64,000 bases of DNA from Rhodoferax sp. (GTDB lineage: Bacteria; Pseudomonadota; Gammaproteobacteria; Burkholderiales; Burkholderiaceae_C): assembly GCA_024235935.1 (NCBI GenBank), contig JACKLL010000003.1:186001-250000 (forward strand), read 5' to 3'. The notes under the pieces are model-generated. The model saw only the letters and a program-made list of their open reading frames with translations. It searched no databases and had not been told where the DNA came from. A program made the position numbers and the translations under genes. This document shows positions 37,701 through 45,479 of this stretch, in pieces. The first letter of the stretch is position 1, and each line of letters begins with the position of its first letter.

Positions 37701-38082
37701 CCTCCACGGCCGAGACAGCGGTGAGCAAGCGCTCCATCGAATCCAATGCCCGGTCGGTGTCGTCGCTAGAGAAAGGCTGCTGGTGCGCCCACTTGTTGCG
37801 CCAGTCTCGGATTTCGGACACGAGGCTGCGCTGCGGAAACCCGAGCGTCTTGCGGAAAACATCGTTCCACGTGTCCCACATCAGCTTCATCAACGGCGAC
37901 ACGTCGTACTGCGCGAATGGTTTGTCCACCAGGTTTGGGTCTTCAATGAATGCGCGCACAGCCTGCGGCGACAAGGCACCAGTCTTCACGGCGCTCTTGA
38001 TCTCGCGCTCGACGTATGGTCCGAGCCCCGTCTTTAGGAAGTCCAGCGCTTTACCGACGCGCTCGTGATTGGTGATGGCCAT
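34759..38082 (-). CDS. DUF499-family P-loop ATPase with N-terminal Swt1-like HEPN domain
   Basis: 1107 residues. Residues 1-135 resemble the Swt1-type HEPN domain (ERVGKALDFLKTGLGPYVERE, then RSLVSEIRDWRNKWAHQQPFSSDD); R95 and H100 form an RxxxxH ribonuclease motif. The ATPase part has Walker A NFGGGKTHSM (GGGKT at 249-253) and Walker B IILVDEWVAYA, the DUF499 signature. A Pro-Gly repeat linker lies near residues 1000-1030, and a ~75-residue C-terminal domain binds something unknown. DUF499 ATPases occur in BREX (BrxC/PglY-like) and related defence loci with DUF1156 methylases, as here. Last gene of the operon; it starts 19 bp after the kinase gene. Confidence 0.88.
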   Translation of the reverse strand: MAITNHERVGKALDFLKTGLGPYVEREIKSAVKTGALSPQAVRAFIEDPNLVDKPFAQYDVSPLMKLMWDTWNDVFRKTLGFPQRSLVSEIRDWRNKWAHQQPFSSDDTDRALDSMERLLTAVSAVEAEEVRRLKMELRRLVGDEQARGERRKTANLPLESQANAVLKPWREVITPHKDVASGRYQQAEFAADLWQVHLNEGSDEYRNPREFFRRTYLTESLKRLLVGALRRIDGSGGDPVVQLQTNFGGGKTHSMLALYHLFSGAAASELLGVEELMKEAGVSKLIKAKRVVLVGNKISPGNPSRKPDGTVVRTLWGELAWQLGGKEAYARVAEDDERATNPGDMLRELFNTYGPSIILVDEWVAYARQLHDQSDLPAGGFETQFSFAQALTESAKLAKSCLLVVSLPASDTATSPHAQADDEEVGGERGRAALARLRNVVARLESSWTPATAEEGFEIVRRRLFEPMLDPEHFKQRDVVARAFADLYQAQHQEFPSECRDSDYEKRIRAAYPIHPEVFDRLYKDWASLVKFQRTRGVLRLMAGVIHSLWERGDKNPLILPATIPIDDTRVRDELTRYLSDTWKPIIESDVDGPNALPLRIDGEVPNLGKFSACRRVARTVYMGSAPLSGAANMGLEDRRVKLGCVMPGENVAVFGDALRRLSAAATYLYQDGTRYWYSTQPTVTKLAGDRTNQLLREPEKVVHELEQRLRKDLEQRGDFERTHVMPVSGADVPDEMDARLVVLGPDQTYSKAGSSPAELAAKAVLESRGNAPRLMRNTIVFLAADATRLQDLDEAIRKFLAWKSIVSEKQGLNLTPNQVTQAETQLKAADSAVAARMPETYQWLLVPVQATPQAPLSWEAIRLTGQDALAPRASKKLRSDELLISALGATRLRMEMDKTPLWRGNHVSVFQLAQDFASYLYLPRLQRPMVLAEAARVGVSLLTWEQDGFAYAEGYDEDGKRYRGLRGNTQVLLTPDDKGLLVRPEVARAQIDQQTPPPGPGPGHQPDPGPGPGLGPGPGPNPTPTKALPKRYYGTVQLDAERVGRDAGQIASEVIAHLTGLVGANVKVTLEINAEIPDGVPEHVVRIVTENGRTLRFDAQGFEAE

Positions 38083-38101
38083 ATGTTGTATTTCCTGAAC
38101 T

Positions 38102-39838
38102 TCAAACCAGTAAATCGGCGCGGGACGCTACCTCGATGGTGGCACGCCCCACATTGACCTTGTGAACACCGTCGAGGAAGACGCGACCCTCGAACTTCTT
38201 GCCGTCCACCTGCGTGCCAACGCTGCTGCCCAAGTCGTGCAACCAGACTGCACTGGGTCGGTTGGTAATGACCGCGTGCCTTCGGCTGACGCTGGGCTCA
38301 CTCAGCACCAGTTCGTTTGACGCCAGCGAGCCCAAGGCCACCACCTGCGCATCGGTCTCATACAAGCGCCCATCGGGCAGCCGTACCGAGACCTTGTTCT
38401 GCTTGCTGGAGTCCTTCAGCAGTCCCGAGCGGTAGTCTTGAAACAGCAGCTTCTCGCGCAACGCAGGTTGCCCGTCGGCTGACCAGCTTGATGGCTTCTC
38501 GCGGGCCACGGCCAGGTTGTAGGCCACGAAAGGGTTCACCACATCGGTGTCGTCAATCTTGGCCAGGGCTGCGCTGGTGTAGCCATCGTTCAGAAGCCTG
38601 CAGATGAATCTGTTGTTGCGGAAGCAGTCGCTGGGTGTTTTCTGCTCCATCATCTTGCGCGCCAGGTCCTCGCCCGCCTCGAATCGGCCTGTGCGGTAGA
38701 AGCACTCCAGCAGCAGGTTGTAGGCCTCGAAGTCGGCGGCGTTGCGGTCGAGGTGATCGCACAGCAGCGAGATGGCCATTGGCACGTTGCCCTCTTCCAG
38801 GTGCAGCCAACCCAGCTCCTTCTGCACATGCATTCGCGGGCTGACATCGAGCGCGCGGCTGAAGAACTGCTGGGCCTGCTTCGTGCGGCGGATCATCAAA
38901 TTGCAGCGACCGGCCGCCAGCAGCGCCACCGTGCAGTCTGGGCTGATGTGCAGGGCCTGGTCAGCCAGTTGCTGCGCCTGCTTCCACTGCCGCTTCGCCA
39001 GTTTTTGCTCGGCACGCTCGGCCAGCCCGTGCGCCTTGATGCGTTGACCGTCCAGCACGTAGGGCACATGGCGTGATCGGATGGCCTGGCCAAACTCGGC
39101 CATGTTCTGGAACCGCAGCTCAGGCGTCGGATGCGTCGCCCGCAGCAGCACCTCCTGCGTCCAACGCGGCAGGTTTGAGGGGACGGTCTGATGCGCCACG
39201 CGGGCGCGCAGTGCTTCCTCAGGCTTCAGCAGCTCGAATGGGTTCTCGCCTGTGGCTGCTTCCACCAGCGTGATGCCCAAGGCATAGACGTCCACCCGCG
39301 CGTCCGTTCGCGACACGGGCTCGCCCAGCAGCATCTCGGGTGCCAGGTACAGCCGCGTGCCGGTGTTCATGTTGGCCACGCCGAAGTCGCCCACCTTCAG
39401 GCTGCCGTTCTGCGCGAACAGGATGTTGGCCGGCTTGATGTCGTGGTGGACGATGCCCTTGCCGTGCACGAACGCCAGGGTGTCGCACAGCACGACGCCC
39501 CAGCGGAACACTTCGTCGATGGCCACAGCGCCGCCGCCAACCAGGCGGTCGTCAAGACTGCGCCCCGGGCAATACTCCATCGCCAGCACCAACTGGCCCT
39601 GGCTCATGAAGTGGTGGTGGAACGCGACCACGCCCGGGTGGTTGAACTGCGCCAGGCTGCGCATCTCATGCACCAGCGCGCCATGCTCGCCCGGTGGCCG
39701 GCCTGTCAGCATCTTCAGCGCAACCTGCCGCCCCGGGATGGCTTCGTCGTCGGCCAGGAACACCTCGCCGAACCCGCCGCTACCCAACCGGCCCACGACG
39801 CGGTACGTCTCATCCAGCAGATCGCCGACCGAAATCAT
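38102..39838 (-). CDS. Serine/threonine protein kinase with TPR region and C-terminal FHA domain
   Basis: 578 residues, no transmembrane helix. Hanks-type kinase: glycine loop GSGGFG (19-24), Lys42 in VALK, catalytic loop HHDIKPAN (131-138, with HHD in place of HRD), DFG 151-153, APEM 166-169. Residues ~270-450 are helical repeats of TPR character (AERAEQKLAKRQWKQAQQLADQAL). Residues ~485-570 form an FHA domain (NELVLSEPSVSRRHAVITN, DLGSSVGTQVDG) that reads phospho-threonine. A kinase in a defence operon recalls PglW and Stk2. It begins 9 bp after the methylase gene. Catalytic residues are all present, so it is probably active. Confidence 0.92.
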   Translation of the reverse strand: MISVGDLLDETYRVVGRLGSGGFGEVFLADDEAIPGRQVALKMLTGRPPGEHGALVHEMRSLAQFNHPGVVAFHHHFMSQGQLVLAMEYCPGRSLDDRLVGGGAVAIDEVFRWGVVLCDTLAFVHGKGIVHHDIKPANILFAQNGSLKVGDFGVANMNTGTRLYLAPEMLLGEPVSRTDARVDVYALGITLVEAATGENPFELLKPEEALRARVAHQTVPSNLPRWTQEVLLRATHPTPELRFQNMAEFGQAIRSRHVPYVLDGQRIKAHGLAERAEQKLAKRQWKQAQQLADQALHISPDCTVALLAAGRCNLMIRRTKQAQQFFSRALDVSPRMHVQKELGWLHLEEGNVPMAISLLCDHLDRNAADFEAYNLLLECFYRTGRFEAGEDLARKMMEQKTPSDCFRNNRFICRLLNDGYTSAALAKIDDTDVVNPFVAYNLAVAREKPSSWSADGQPALREKLLFQDYRSGLLKDSSKQNKVSVRLPDGRLYETDAQVVALGSLASNELVLSEPSVSRRHAVITNRPSAVWLHDLGSSVGTQVDGKKFEGRVFLDGVHKVNVGRATIEVASRADLLV

Positions 39839-39847
39839 CGCCCGGCG

Positions 39848-42742
39848 CTAAATAAGGTCGGTCTGGGTCGGATCCGGCTGCACAGGTGCGCCCTGCTTTG
39901 CCAACTCCATGATCTGCGGCCAGCTCTGCACCAGCGCGTTGTAGCTCAGCGCCTCGGCGGCGCGCTTGCGACGCTCGCACAGGCTGTAGAGGCGGTATGC
40001 CAACTCGCGCGCCGCCTCTGCCTTTGTGCCAAGCTTGGCCACTAGAGCAGCGGCAGCGCCCTCGCCGCCTGACTCCAGCGCGCGAACCAGTTGGTGCACG
40101 GTTTCCCAAGCAGTCAGCCGCGCGTCCTGGGTCGGGTCCCAGTGCGCAGGCAGTTCGCCCGGCTTCAGCAGCCGCACTTTGCCACGTGCCGAGCGGATGA
40201 TGCCGGCCTCGACCAACCCGGCCATACCGGTGTTCTTGGCCTGCGCCAAGACGTTGGCTTGACCGAACTCGCCTTCGGCAAAACCCATCTGGTCAAACCA
40301 TGTGATGGCGAACCTGCTGTCGGCATCGAAGTCGCCCTCTTGCTCTGCCAGTGACTCATCCAGCGCTTGATTTATCAGGGATAGTGCTTCGCGTACGCTG
40401 ATTTCCCTATCCTCAGCATCGAGCACTCCAGCAAAGCGGCTGAATACCGCCATCCCAGGGCCGATTGCGGCCTGAGCCAAGTCAACGGGTGCGATGTTGG
40501 CGTGTTGGAGGTGTCCGAGGGCGTCCAACAACTCCTGCTTCATAGTAACTACAAATTCTCTTCGCGACACAACGCGCGCGTCCTTTGAACGGGGTCTGCA
40601 TACAAGCACTATGCTTGACGCAAGCGCATTCGACCCCGATGCAATCATACGACCGGCCCCTTCTGTCCGAAGCGGCCATGTACCAGTGACTGAAAACCCG
40701 GCCTTCAATACTGCTTCCAAGAACGTATCCCAGCCAGTATTAGTTGTCCCGTCCTCTTCGTCTGTTTCGGATTGCTTGAAGGCATAGTAGATGGTTATTG
40801 GAAACGCCGGATGCGCCCTTTCAGACAAACGACGCATTGCGATTGTCATTCCCTCCATAAAGAATGTTTCAGCTAAATCACGACTGCCGTGCCTATATGG
40901 CGAGGCGACAAGTTCTGCAGCCTTTGGAACCGCAACGGTCTCGAACAGCTTTGGATAAATTGGTCTCAGAGAGCGGCGCAGCCAGACATAGAAGAAATCC
41001 GACAAGTCAGCGTAACTAATGTTGTCGTAGTATGGAGGGTCCGTGCTAAAGATGTACAAACTTGACCCTTCAGCGAGCGACTGAGCTTCGCCCTGTGTGG
41101 CAAAAGCGTCCGCGAATGGCGTAGCAACATCCAAGTAGTTTGCGACAGAACCGCTGCATGTCAGGACGTCCCCACTAGACTTGCTCAAGGGATTGCATTC
41201 CGCATAGTCCCAAGTCATCGCCAAAGCTTGGCGCGGCATGCAGTCGCGCAATGCATTATCTTTTGGCAACCAAGACGTTAGGCTAGATCCGTAATAGACC
41301 ATTCGATCGACGACGCATGCCAAATATGTGCTTATTGCCTGCGCATAGGCCAAGGCCCCTCGACCACCCAATTCAATAGGAATCTCATCATCGGGCATCC
41401 CAGACCGAACAGCCTCTGCTTTAACTATGTCCGTCGATTCGGCGACCAAGTCACAGAATGCATTCAAACCTACGAGCTGTCTCCGCGTAAACAGATCCGC
41501 AAACTGAGTCATGCCGTATTCAACAGTATTGGTTCGCCCGGGCCAATGAGATATATCCACTTCGGGGCGCCAATCAGGAGTAGCGCTTCTGGCCAAATCC
41601 TCCATTTCGCTCGTCGGCGAAAGAAAAACGCGCCCTCGGTCACCCTCCGCTACCACCGCCATCAGCCGAGAACCCATGCGACCTGCGCGACTTTCAGCGC
41701 GAAGATACTCAAATGGCATTGGCGTGCCGGACATTAAGCAGAGGAATGGGGAGTGACTACCACCAGACTTCGTGCCTCGCTTGGTCGCCCCTTCGTCGGA
41801 AGGCGAACCCGCGCGCACGCGAAACGTGTAGCTCCCTGCCTCCACTTCTGGCTCGACATAGGCGACCTTCCCGGCTTTGCTTGAAAGCATAAAGGTTGAG
41901 GCAAGCGGAACATCAACCGATGAGAACGCTGGATTTGGACTCTTGACCGTCCTGGCCCAGATCCAGGCGATGACTTTTAGCTTCACGCCCGAGTACTGAC
42001 GAAGATCGGGTCTGTCGCGCAATTCTTTCGCGCAGACTTCGACATCTGGATACAAATGCCCAATACGACGCTGCGCTTCGTCTTTCATCCATCGCCCAAA
42101 GTACCTGACGTCTTCAGCCAGGCCTTGAGCGAGACTCCACTTCTGCCCCATTTGTTGCTTGGCTCGACGCGCGTCTGGATTGACTGGAGGGAAACCGGTA
42201 AATCGTCTAGGTATCTCGATGAGAGCTTTGTTGATCAGAACCGCCACCGGATTGAGGTCTATCGCGTGGCTACTGAGCCCGAGCCACTGTGCAGACAACG
42301 GGAGGCTGCCGCTGCCGGAGAATGGATCACAGAAATCTGGCAAACGAGACGGATCGAGACAGTTACCGACCAGCGCACCCGCGGCGCTGTCGGAGCACGT
42401 CCTCGTCCAACTCTTATGGATCTCTGCCTTAGCTGCTTCTAGGACCCTCTTGTTATGGGTGTTATCCCATTGAACCAGCTCTCGAATGATTGAGAAAAGC
42501 CGCTCTCTTTCAGCGTCCTGCGCTTGTGGGGTCGCAAACAGATCTGTTCGAGAAGATGGGTCGTCAACCAACTGGGAGAAGATCACAGCCCGTGCAGCCG
42601 CAATAGGACGCTGGGCCCACCATTTATGAAATGACGTCGGCCAGCCCTTTGGTGCCTTCTGCTTACGCCGCAGCGACTCAGTATTGATTTCGGCGAGAGG
42701 CAGAGAAACCTCGATGAGCTTCTTGGGGATATTGACAGTCAT
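39848..42742 (-). CDS. DUF1156 adenine-specific DNA methyltransferase
   Basis: 964 residues. N-terminal DUF1156 block (IEVSLPLAEIN, KGWPTSFHKWWAQRP), then SAM-binding motif I FCDPFSGSGSLPLS (137-150), and catalytic motif IV TDPPYY (567-572) followed by DNISYADLSDFFYVWLRR. This motif order is the one for N6-adenine/N4-cytosine methylases. Between the motifs lies a ~400-residue insert that probably reads the target. No zinc-ribbon cysteines are evident. DUF1156 methylases serve as the modification enzyme of BREX-3-like and related loci. The middle part (40.5-42.7 kb) has lower GC than its neighbours. Its start overlaps the stop of the DUF932 gene (ATGA). Confidence 0.9.
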   Translation of the reverse strand: MTVNIPKKLIEVSLPLAEINTESLRRKQKAPKGWPTSFHKWWAQRPIAAARAVIFSQLVDDPSSRTDLFATPQAQDAERERLFSIIRELVQWDNTHNKRVLEAAKAEIHKSWTRTCSDSAAGALVGNCLDPSRLPDFCDPFSGSGSLPLSAQWLGLSSHAIDLNPVAVLINKALIEIPRRFTGFPPVNPDARRAKQQMGQKWSLAQGLAEDVRYFGRWMKDEAQRRIGHLYPDVEVCAKELRDRPDLRQYSGVKLKVIAWIWARTVKSPNPAFSSVDVPLASTFMLSSKAGKVAYVEPEVEAGSYTFRVRAGSPSDEGATKRGTKSGGSHSPFLCLMSGTPMPFEYLRAESRAGRMGSRLMAVVAEGDRGRVFLSPTSEMEDLARSATPDWRPEVDISHWPGRTNTVEYGMTQFADLFTRRQLVGLNAFCDLVAESTDIVKAEAVRSGMPDDEIPIELGGRGALAYAQAISTYLACVVDRMVYYGSSLTSWLPKDNALRDCMPRQALAMTWDYAECNPLSKSSGDVLTCSGSVANYLDVATPFADAFATQGEAQSLAEGSSLYIFSTDPPYYDNISYADLSDFFYVWLRRSLRPIYPKLFETVAVPKAAELVASPYRHGSRDLAETFFMEGMTIAMRRLSERAHPAFPITIYYAFKQSETDEEDGTTNTGWDTFLEAVLKAGFSVTGTWPLRTEGAGRMIASGSNALASSIVLVCRPRSKDARVVSRREFVVTMKQELLDALGHLQHANIAPVDLAQAAIGPGMAVFSRFAGVLDAEDREISVREALSLINQALDESLAEQEGDFDADSRFAITWFDQMGFAEGEFGQANVLAQAKNTGMAGLVEAGIIRSARGKVRLLKPGELPAHWDPTQDARLTAWETVHQLVRALESGGEGAAAALVAKLGTKAEAARELAYRLYSLCERRKRAAEALSYNALVQSWPQIMELAKQGAPVQPDPTQTDLI

Positions 42743-43731
42743 ACGGTTGTTCTGTGGCAGTTAATCAAGTACTCGGCTTCGGCCCAGGCACGCTCTTTCA
42801 GGGTGTTGCCGGCGCCAAACCAGGCGCTGTCCAGGCGCTCGACCACCCCGCCAGCGCGAACGTGGTCGGCGTAGTAGGTGACGGCATTGACGGCACCCCA
42901 CAGGGTGCCCTTGGCAGTTTCAGTGTCCTGGCCGGGTGCCGAGCGGTACAGCGACATCATGGCGATGTGGTCGCGCTCGGCCTTCGCGCTCAAGGGCTGC
43001 GGCAGTTTGCGGCCCAGCACCCGGTCAAAGAACTCTGACACCTTGGCGTCATCCAGCTTGTGCGCGGCAGCAGCGCGAATCTGCTTCAGGAACTTCGACC
43101 AGGATACGTCGATCAGACCCAGCTGCACTTTCACGCTTTGCATCTCGAAGCGCCGGGTGTGCGGCACCTTGATGTTCTTTCTGCCTTGGCTCTTCACGTC
43201 ATCGAGTGCGAAGAACAACGTGTTCTGGCACACGACGCGAACACTGGTGAAGGCCGCCGTAGTCGCGAGCGTCTTGTCGCAAGAAGTAGCCAGCAGGACG
43301 TACATCTTCACCGGATCGATATCGCCATCGCCGACATGGTCCGTCACACCCGTGCTGGCCAGGGCCCAGACCTTGCGACCCCCGTTCAAGGCACCTGCGG
43401 TCTCCAGCGAGTAGCCGAAGTCGGACACCAGGTCGCGGTAGAACTCCAGCACTTCCTTGGGCTGAACGAGTTGGTAGTCGCCAGACACCACCGACAGCGC
43501 ATCCCGGGTGTCGCTGCGGGCCAGCACGAAACGGTCAGGCATCGTGCGAATCTTTCCGTCCACCAAGTACTGGACGGGCAGGCGCTCCAGGTGCCACTCC
43601 AGCCGAGCGGCCTTCAACCAAATCTCGATCGGCTGATTGGGAGGAAGCTCTTCGCCCAGGCCATGCCAAGGTGTTTCACCGATGTAGGCCATCGCAGCCT
43701 TGCCGGTGGTGTGATCGATGTCGTGGCTCAT
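42739..43731 (-). CDS. DUF932 (phage/plasmid-like TIGR03299) protein
   Basis: 330 residues from the ATG at 43729-43731, which overlaps the preceding stop (ATGA). Family blocks: GETPWHGLGEELP near residue 20, DRFVLARSDTRDALSVVSGDYQLVQPKEVLEFYRDL, and CDKTLATTAAFTSVRVVCQNTL. The family is common on plasmids and phages and its biochemical role is unknown. Being coupled at both ends to the DUF262 and methylase genes, it is a structural part of this operon. Confidence 0.87.
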   Translation of the reverse strand: MSHDIDHTTGKAAMAYIGETPWHGLGEELPPNQPIEIWLKAARLEWHLERLPVQYLVDGKIRTMPDRFVLARSDTRDALSVVSGDYQLVQPKEVLEFYRDLVSDFGYSLETAGALNGGRKVWALASTGVTDHVGDGDIDPVKMYVLLATSCDKTLATTAAFTSVRVVCQNTLFFALDDVKSQGRKNIKVPHTRRFEMQSVKVQLGLIDVSWSKFLKQIRAAAAHKLDDAKVSEFFDRVLGRKLPQPLSAKAERDHIAMMSLYRSAPGQDTETAKGTLWGAVNAVTYYADHVRAGGVVERLDSAWFGAGNTLKERAWAEAEYLINCHRTTV

Positions 43732-45440
43732 TGGGTCGTCTCCACAGGATCTTCCAGGTCGGCAGCGACCTTCAGGCCGGTGACGCGTTGAATCTCTTGC
43801 CACAGGCGCTGTTGACGCCAGCTGAGGAAGGCGTCGTAGTCGTCTGCGATCAGTGGCGAATCGTCGCCCACCGGCAAGCAATGCGAGCCAAGGACCGTGG
43901 CGAACGGGAACCCAGGCGTCGCCTGGATGGCCGCCAGGTAGTCGGACGGTGCCCGCGCGCTGATGATCTGGTTCGTGGTCCGGTCGATCAGGGTGCGGTT
44001 GAGCACACAGTCGCGCGCAACGGTCGACTGGATGCCCTTGGTGTCGCGCAGGTAGGCGGCCGGGAACACGTGATGGTCGTCGATGCCTTCCTGGTCGATC
44101 AGCTTGCCGGTGATGACGGCTTGCGTGTGGAAGTCTCGTGCGCCGGTGCCCGATCCCAGCACAAGGCAGATCGTGCCGCGGTAAACTGCACGTTGGCGCG
44201 GGGTGATGTCGCGCAACGCCTTTGGATCGAAGCGAAGTCCACGAACCGTTTCCGGCTCGGCACCACCCTCCAGCCAGACGCCCAGCTCGCCAACGTCACG
44301 CGCTGCCTGGCTGTTGGGCGAACTCTCGTAAGCCTGACCGAAAACGCTGCACCAGAACCACCGCTTGAGGCGCTCGCGCTTCACGCCAGTCGCGGGGGTG
44401 CTTGGCATCGCCGTCTTGGCCAAGGCTGCGGCCAGTGGCAACAGCATGGTCTGATAAGGCAACCACTTGGGCTTGGTGACCTTGCAGTCATCCCGCAAGA
44501 TCTGCAGGCCCAGGGCCAGGCCGTCGATGACCTTGTCCCACCAGGCTGTGATATCGGTCGCAGCCAGGTTCAGAATGTCTTTGCGCTTGCAGGACGGTGC
44601 CGTTCGGCTGGCCAGCGCAACCGACTGCAGAACGTAGTAAGGGTCAACTTCAAAATCCGCAATGACCGGATGCCTGGCCAGCGCCGCGTCCCACAGGTCA
44701 CGAAGGCGAATGTTCTGCGGCCAGAAGCGGGCAGTCAGCAACTCGAACACACTGAGTTTGACGCCCGTGCGGTTCAAGGTTTCGAAGATGGTGCACAAGG
44801 CGTCCGGTTCGGTTTCGGCTGACAGCGTGACGACCGGAAAGTGATAGTCATCGATGGCCTTGATGCAACCTTCGCTGATGGCCGTTAAGGCATCCAACAT
44901 CGCTGTGCGTTCTTCGGCGGGCATCGGATTAGTCACGTTCAATGCCCACTTGAGAAACCCGCCTGCGCCCGTCTTCAACTGAGACAGCGGGAGGATGAGG
45001 TTCTTCGCCTGGACGTCAAACTTCTCATGTTCCTTGGCCCACTTGGTGTTGGCACGAACATGAAAGATGGCCTCCTCGAAATCAGCACCCGCGATCAGCT
45101 TGCGAACGTCGAGAAAGTATCGATGCTCGCCAACTCCGTAGAAAGCTTGGTACAGCGAGGTCAGCCGCTGCTGCCCGTCCAGCACCAGGAAAGTGTGCTT
45201 GAAGTCAGCCAGTTCTGGAGCGCCTTCAAATTGGCGTACGGCAAAGACATGCTTGCTGTCTCGCACCCGCAGCAGGCTGCCGGCTGGGTAGTTGGCTGCA
45301 ATGGAAACCACCAGTTCCTGTGTGGCACCGGGCTCCCAGACGAAATCCCGCTGAAAGTCGGGCAGGACCATCGTGCGCGAGTGCACGTCGGCGAGCAGTT
45401 CCTTCAGCGCTCTGGGGTTGGTGTCTTCGAACAGGCTCAT
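43728..45440 (-). CDS. DUF262 / HNH-type nuclease (GmrSD-like)
   Basis: 570 residues. N-terminal DUF262 fold with QRDFVWEPG near residue 30 and the NTP-handling motif DGQQRLTSL (88-92 for DGQQR). The C-terminal region carries DDHHVFPAAYL (from 454) and VLNRTLIDRTTNQIIS, which reads as an HNH (DUF1524-like) active site with H456/H457, N481 and N490. This is the architecture of GmrSD-type modified-DNA endonucleases and of SspE/BrxU. It would be the DNA-cutting effector of the operon. Length is at the short end of the GmrSD fusions. It starts 39 bp after the coiled-coil gene. Confidence 0.87.
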   Translation of the reverse strand: MSLFEDTNPRALKELLADVHSRTMVLPDFQRDFVWEPGATQELVVSIAANYPAGSLLRVRDSKHVFAVRQFEGAPELADFKHTFLVLDGQQRLTSLYQAFYGVGEHRYFLDVRKLIAGADFEEAIFHVRANTKWAKEHEKFDVQAKNLILPLSQLKTGAGGFLKWALNVTNPMPAEERTAMLDALTAISEGCIKAIDDYHFPVVTLSAETEPDALCTIFETLNRTGVKLSVFELLTARFWPQNIRLRDLWDAALARHPVIADFEVDPYYVLQSVALASRTAPSCKRKDILNLAATDITAWWDKVIDGLALGLQILRDDCKVTKPKWLPYQTMLLPLAAALAKTAMPSTPATGVKRERLKRWFWCSVFGQAYESSPNSQAARDVGELGVWLEGGAEPETVRGLRFDPKALRDITPRQRAVYRGTICLVLGSGTGARDFHTQAVITGKLIDQEGIDDHHVFPAAYLRDTKGIQSTVARDCVLNRTLIDRTTNQIISARAPSDYLAAIQATPGFPFATVLGSHCLPVGDDSPLIADDYDAFLSWRQQRLWQEIQRVTGLKVAADLEDPVETTQ

Positions 45441-45479
45441 TGGTGAATTAGGTTGTAGGATGTCGGAACGGGGCGGTCG

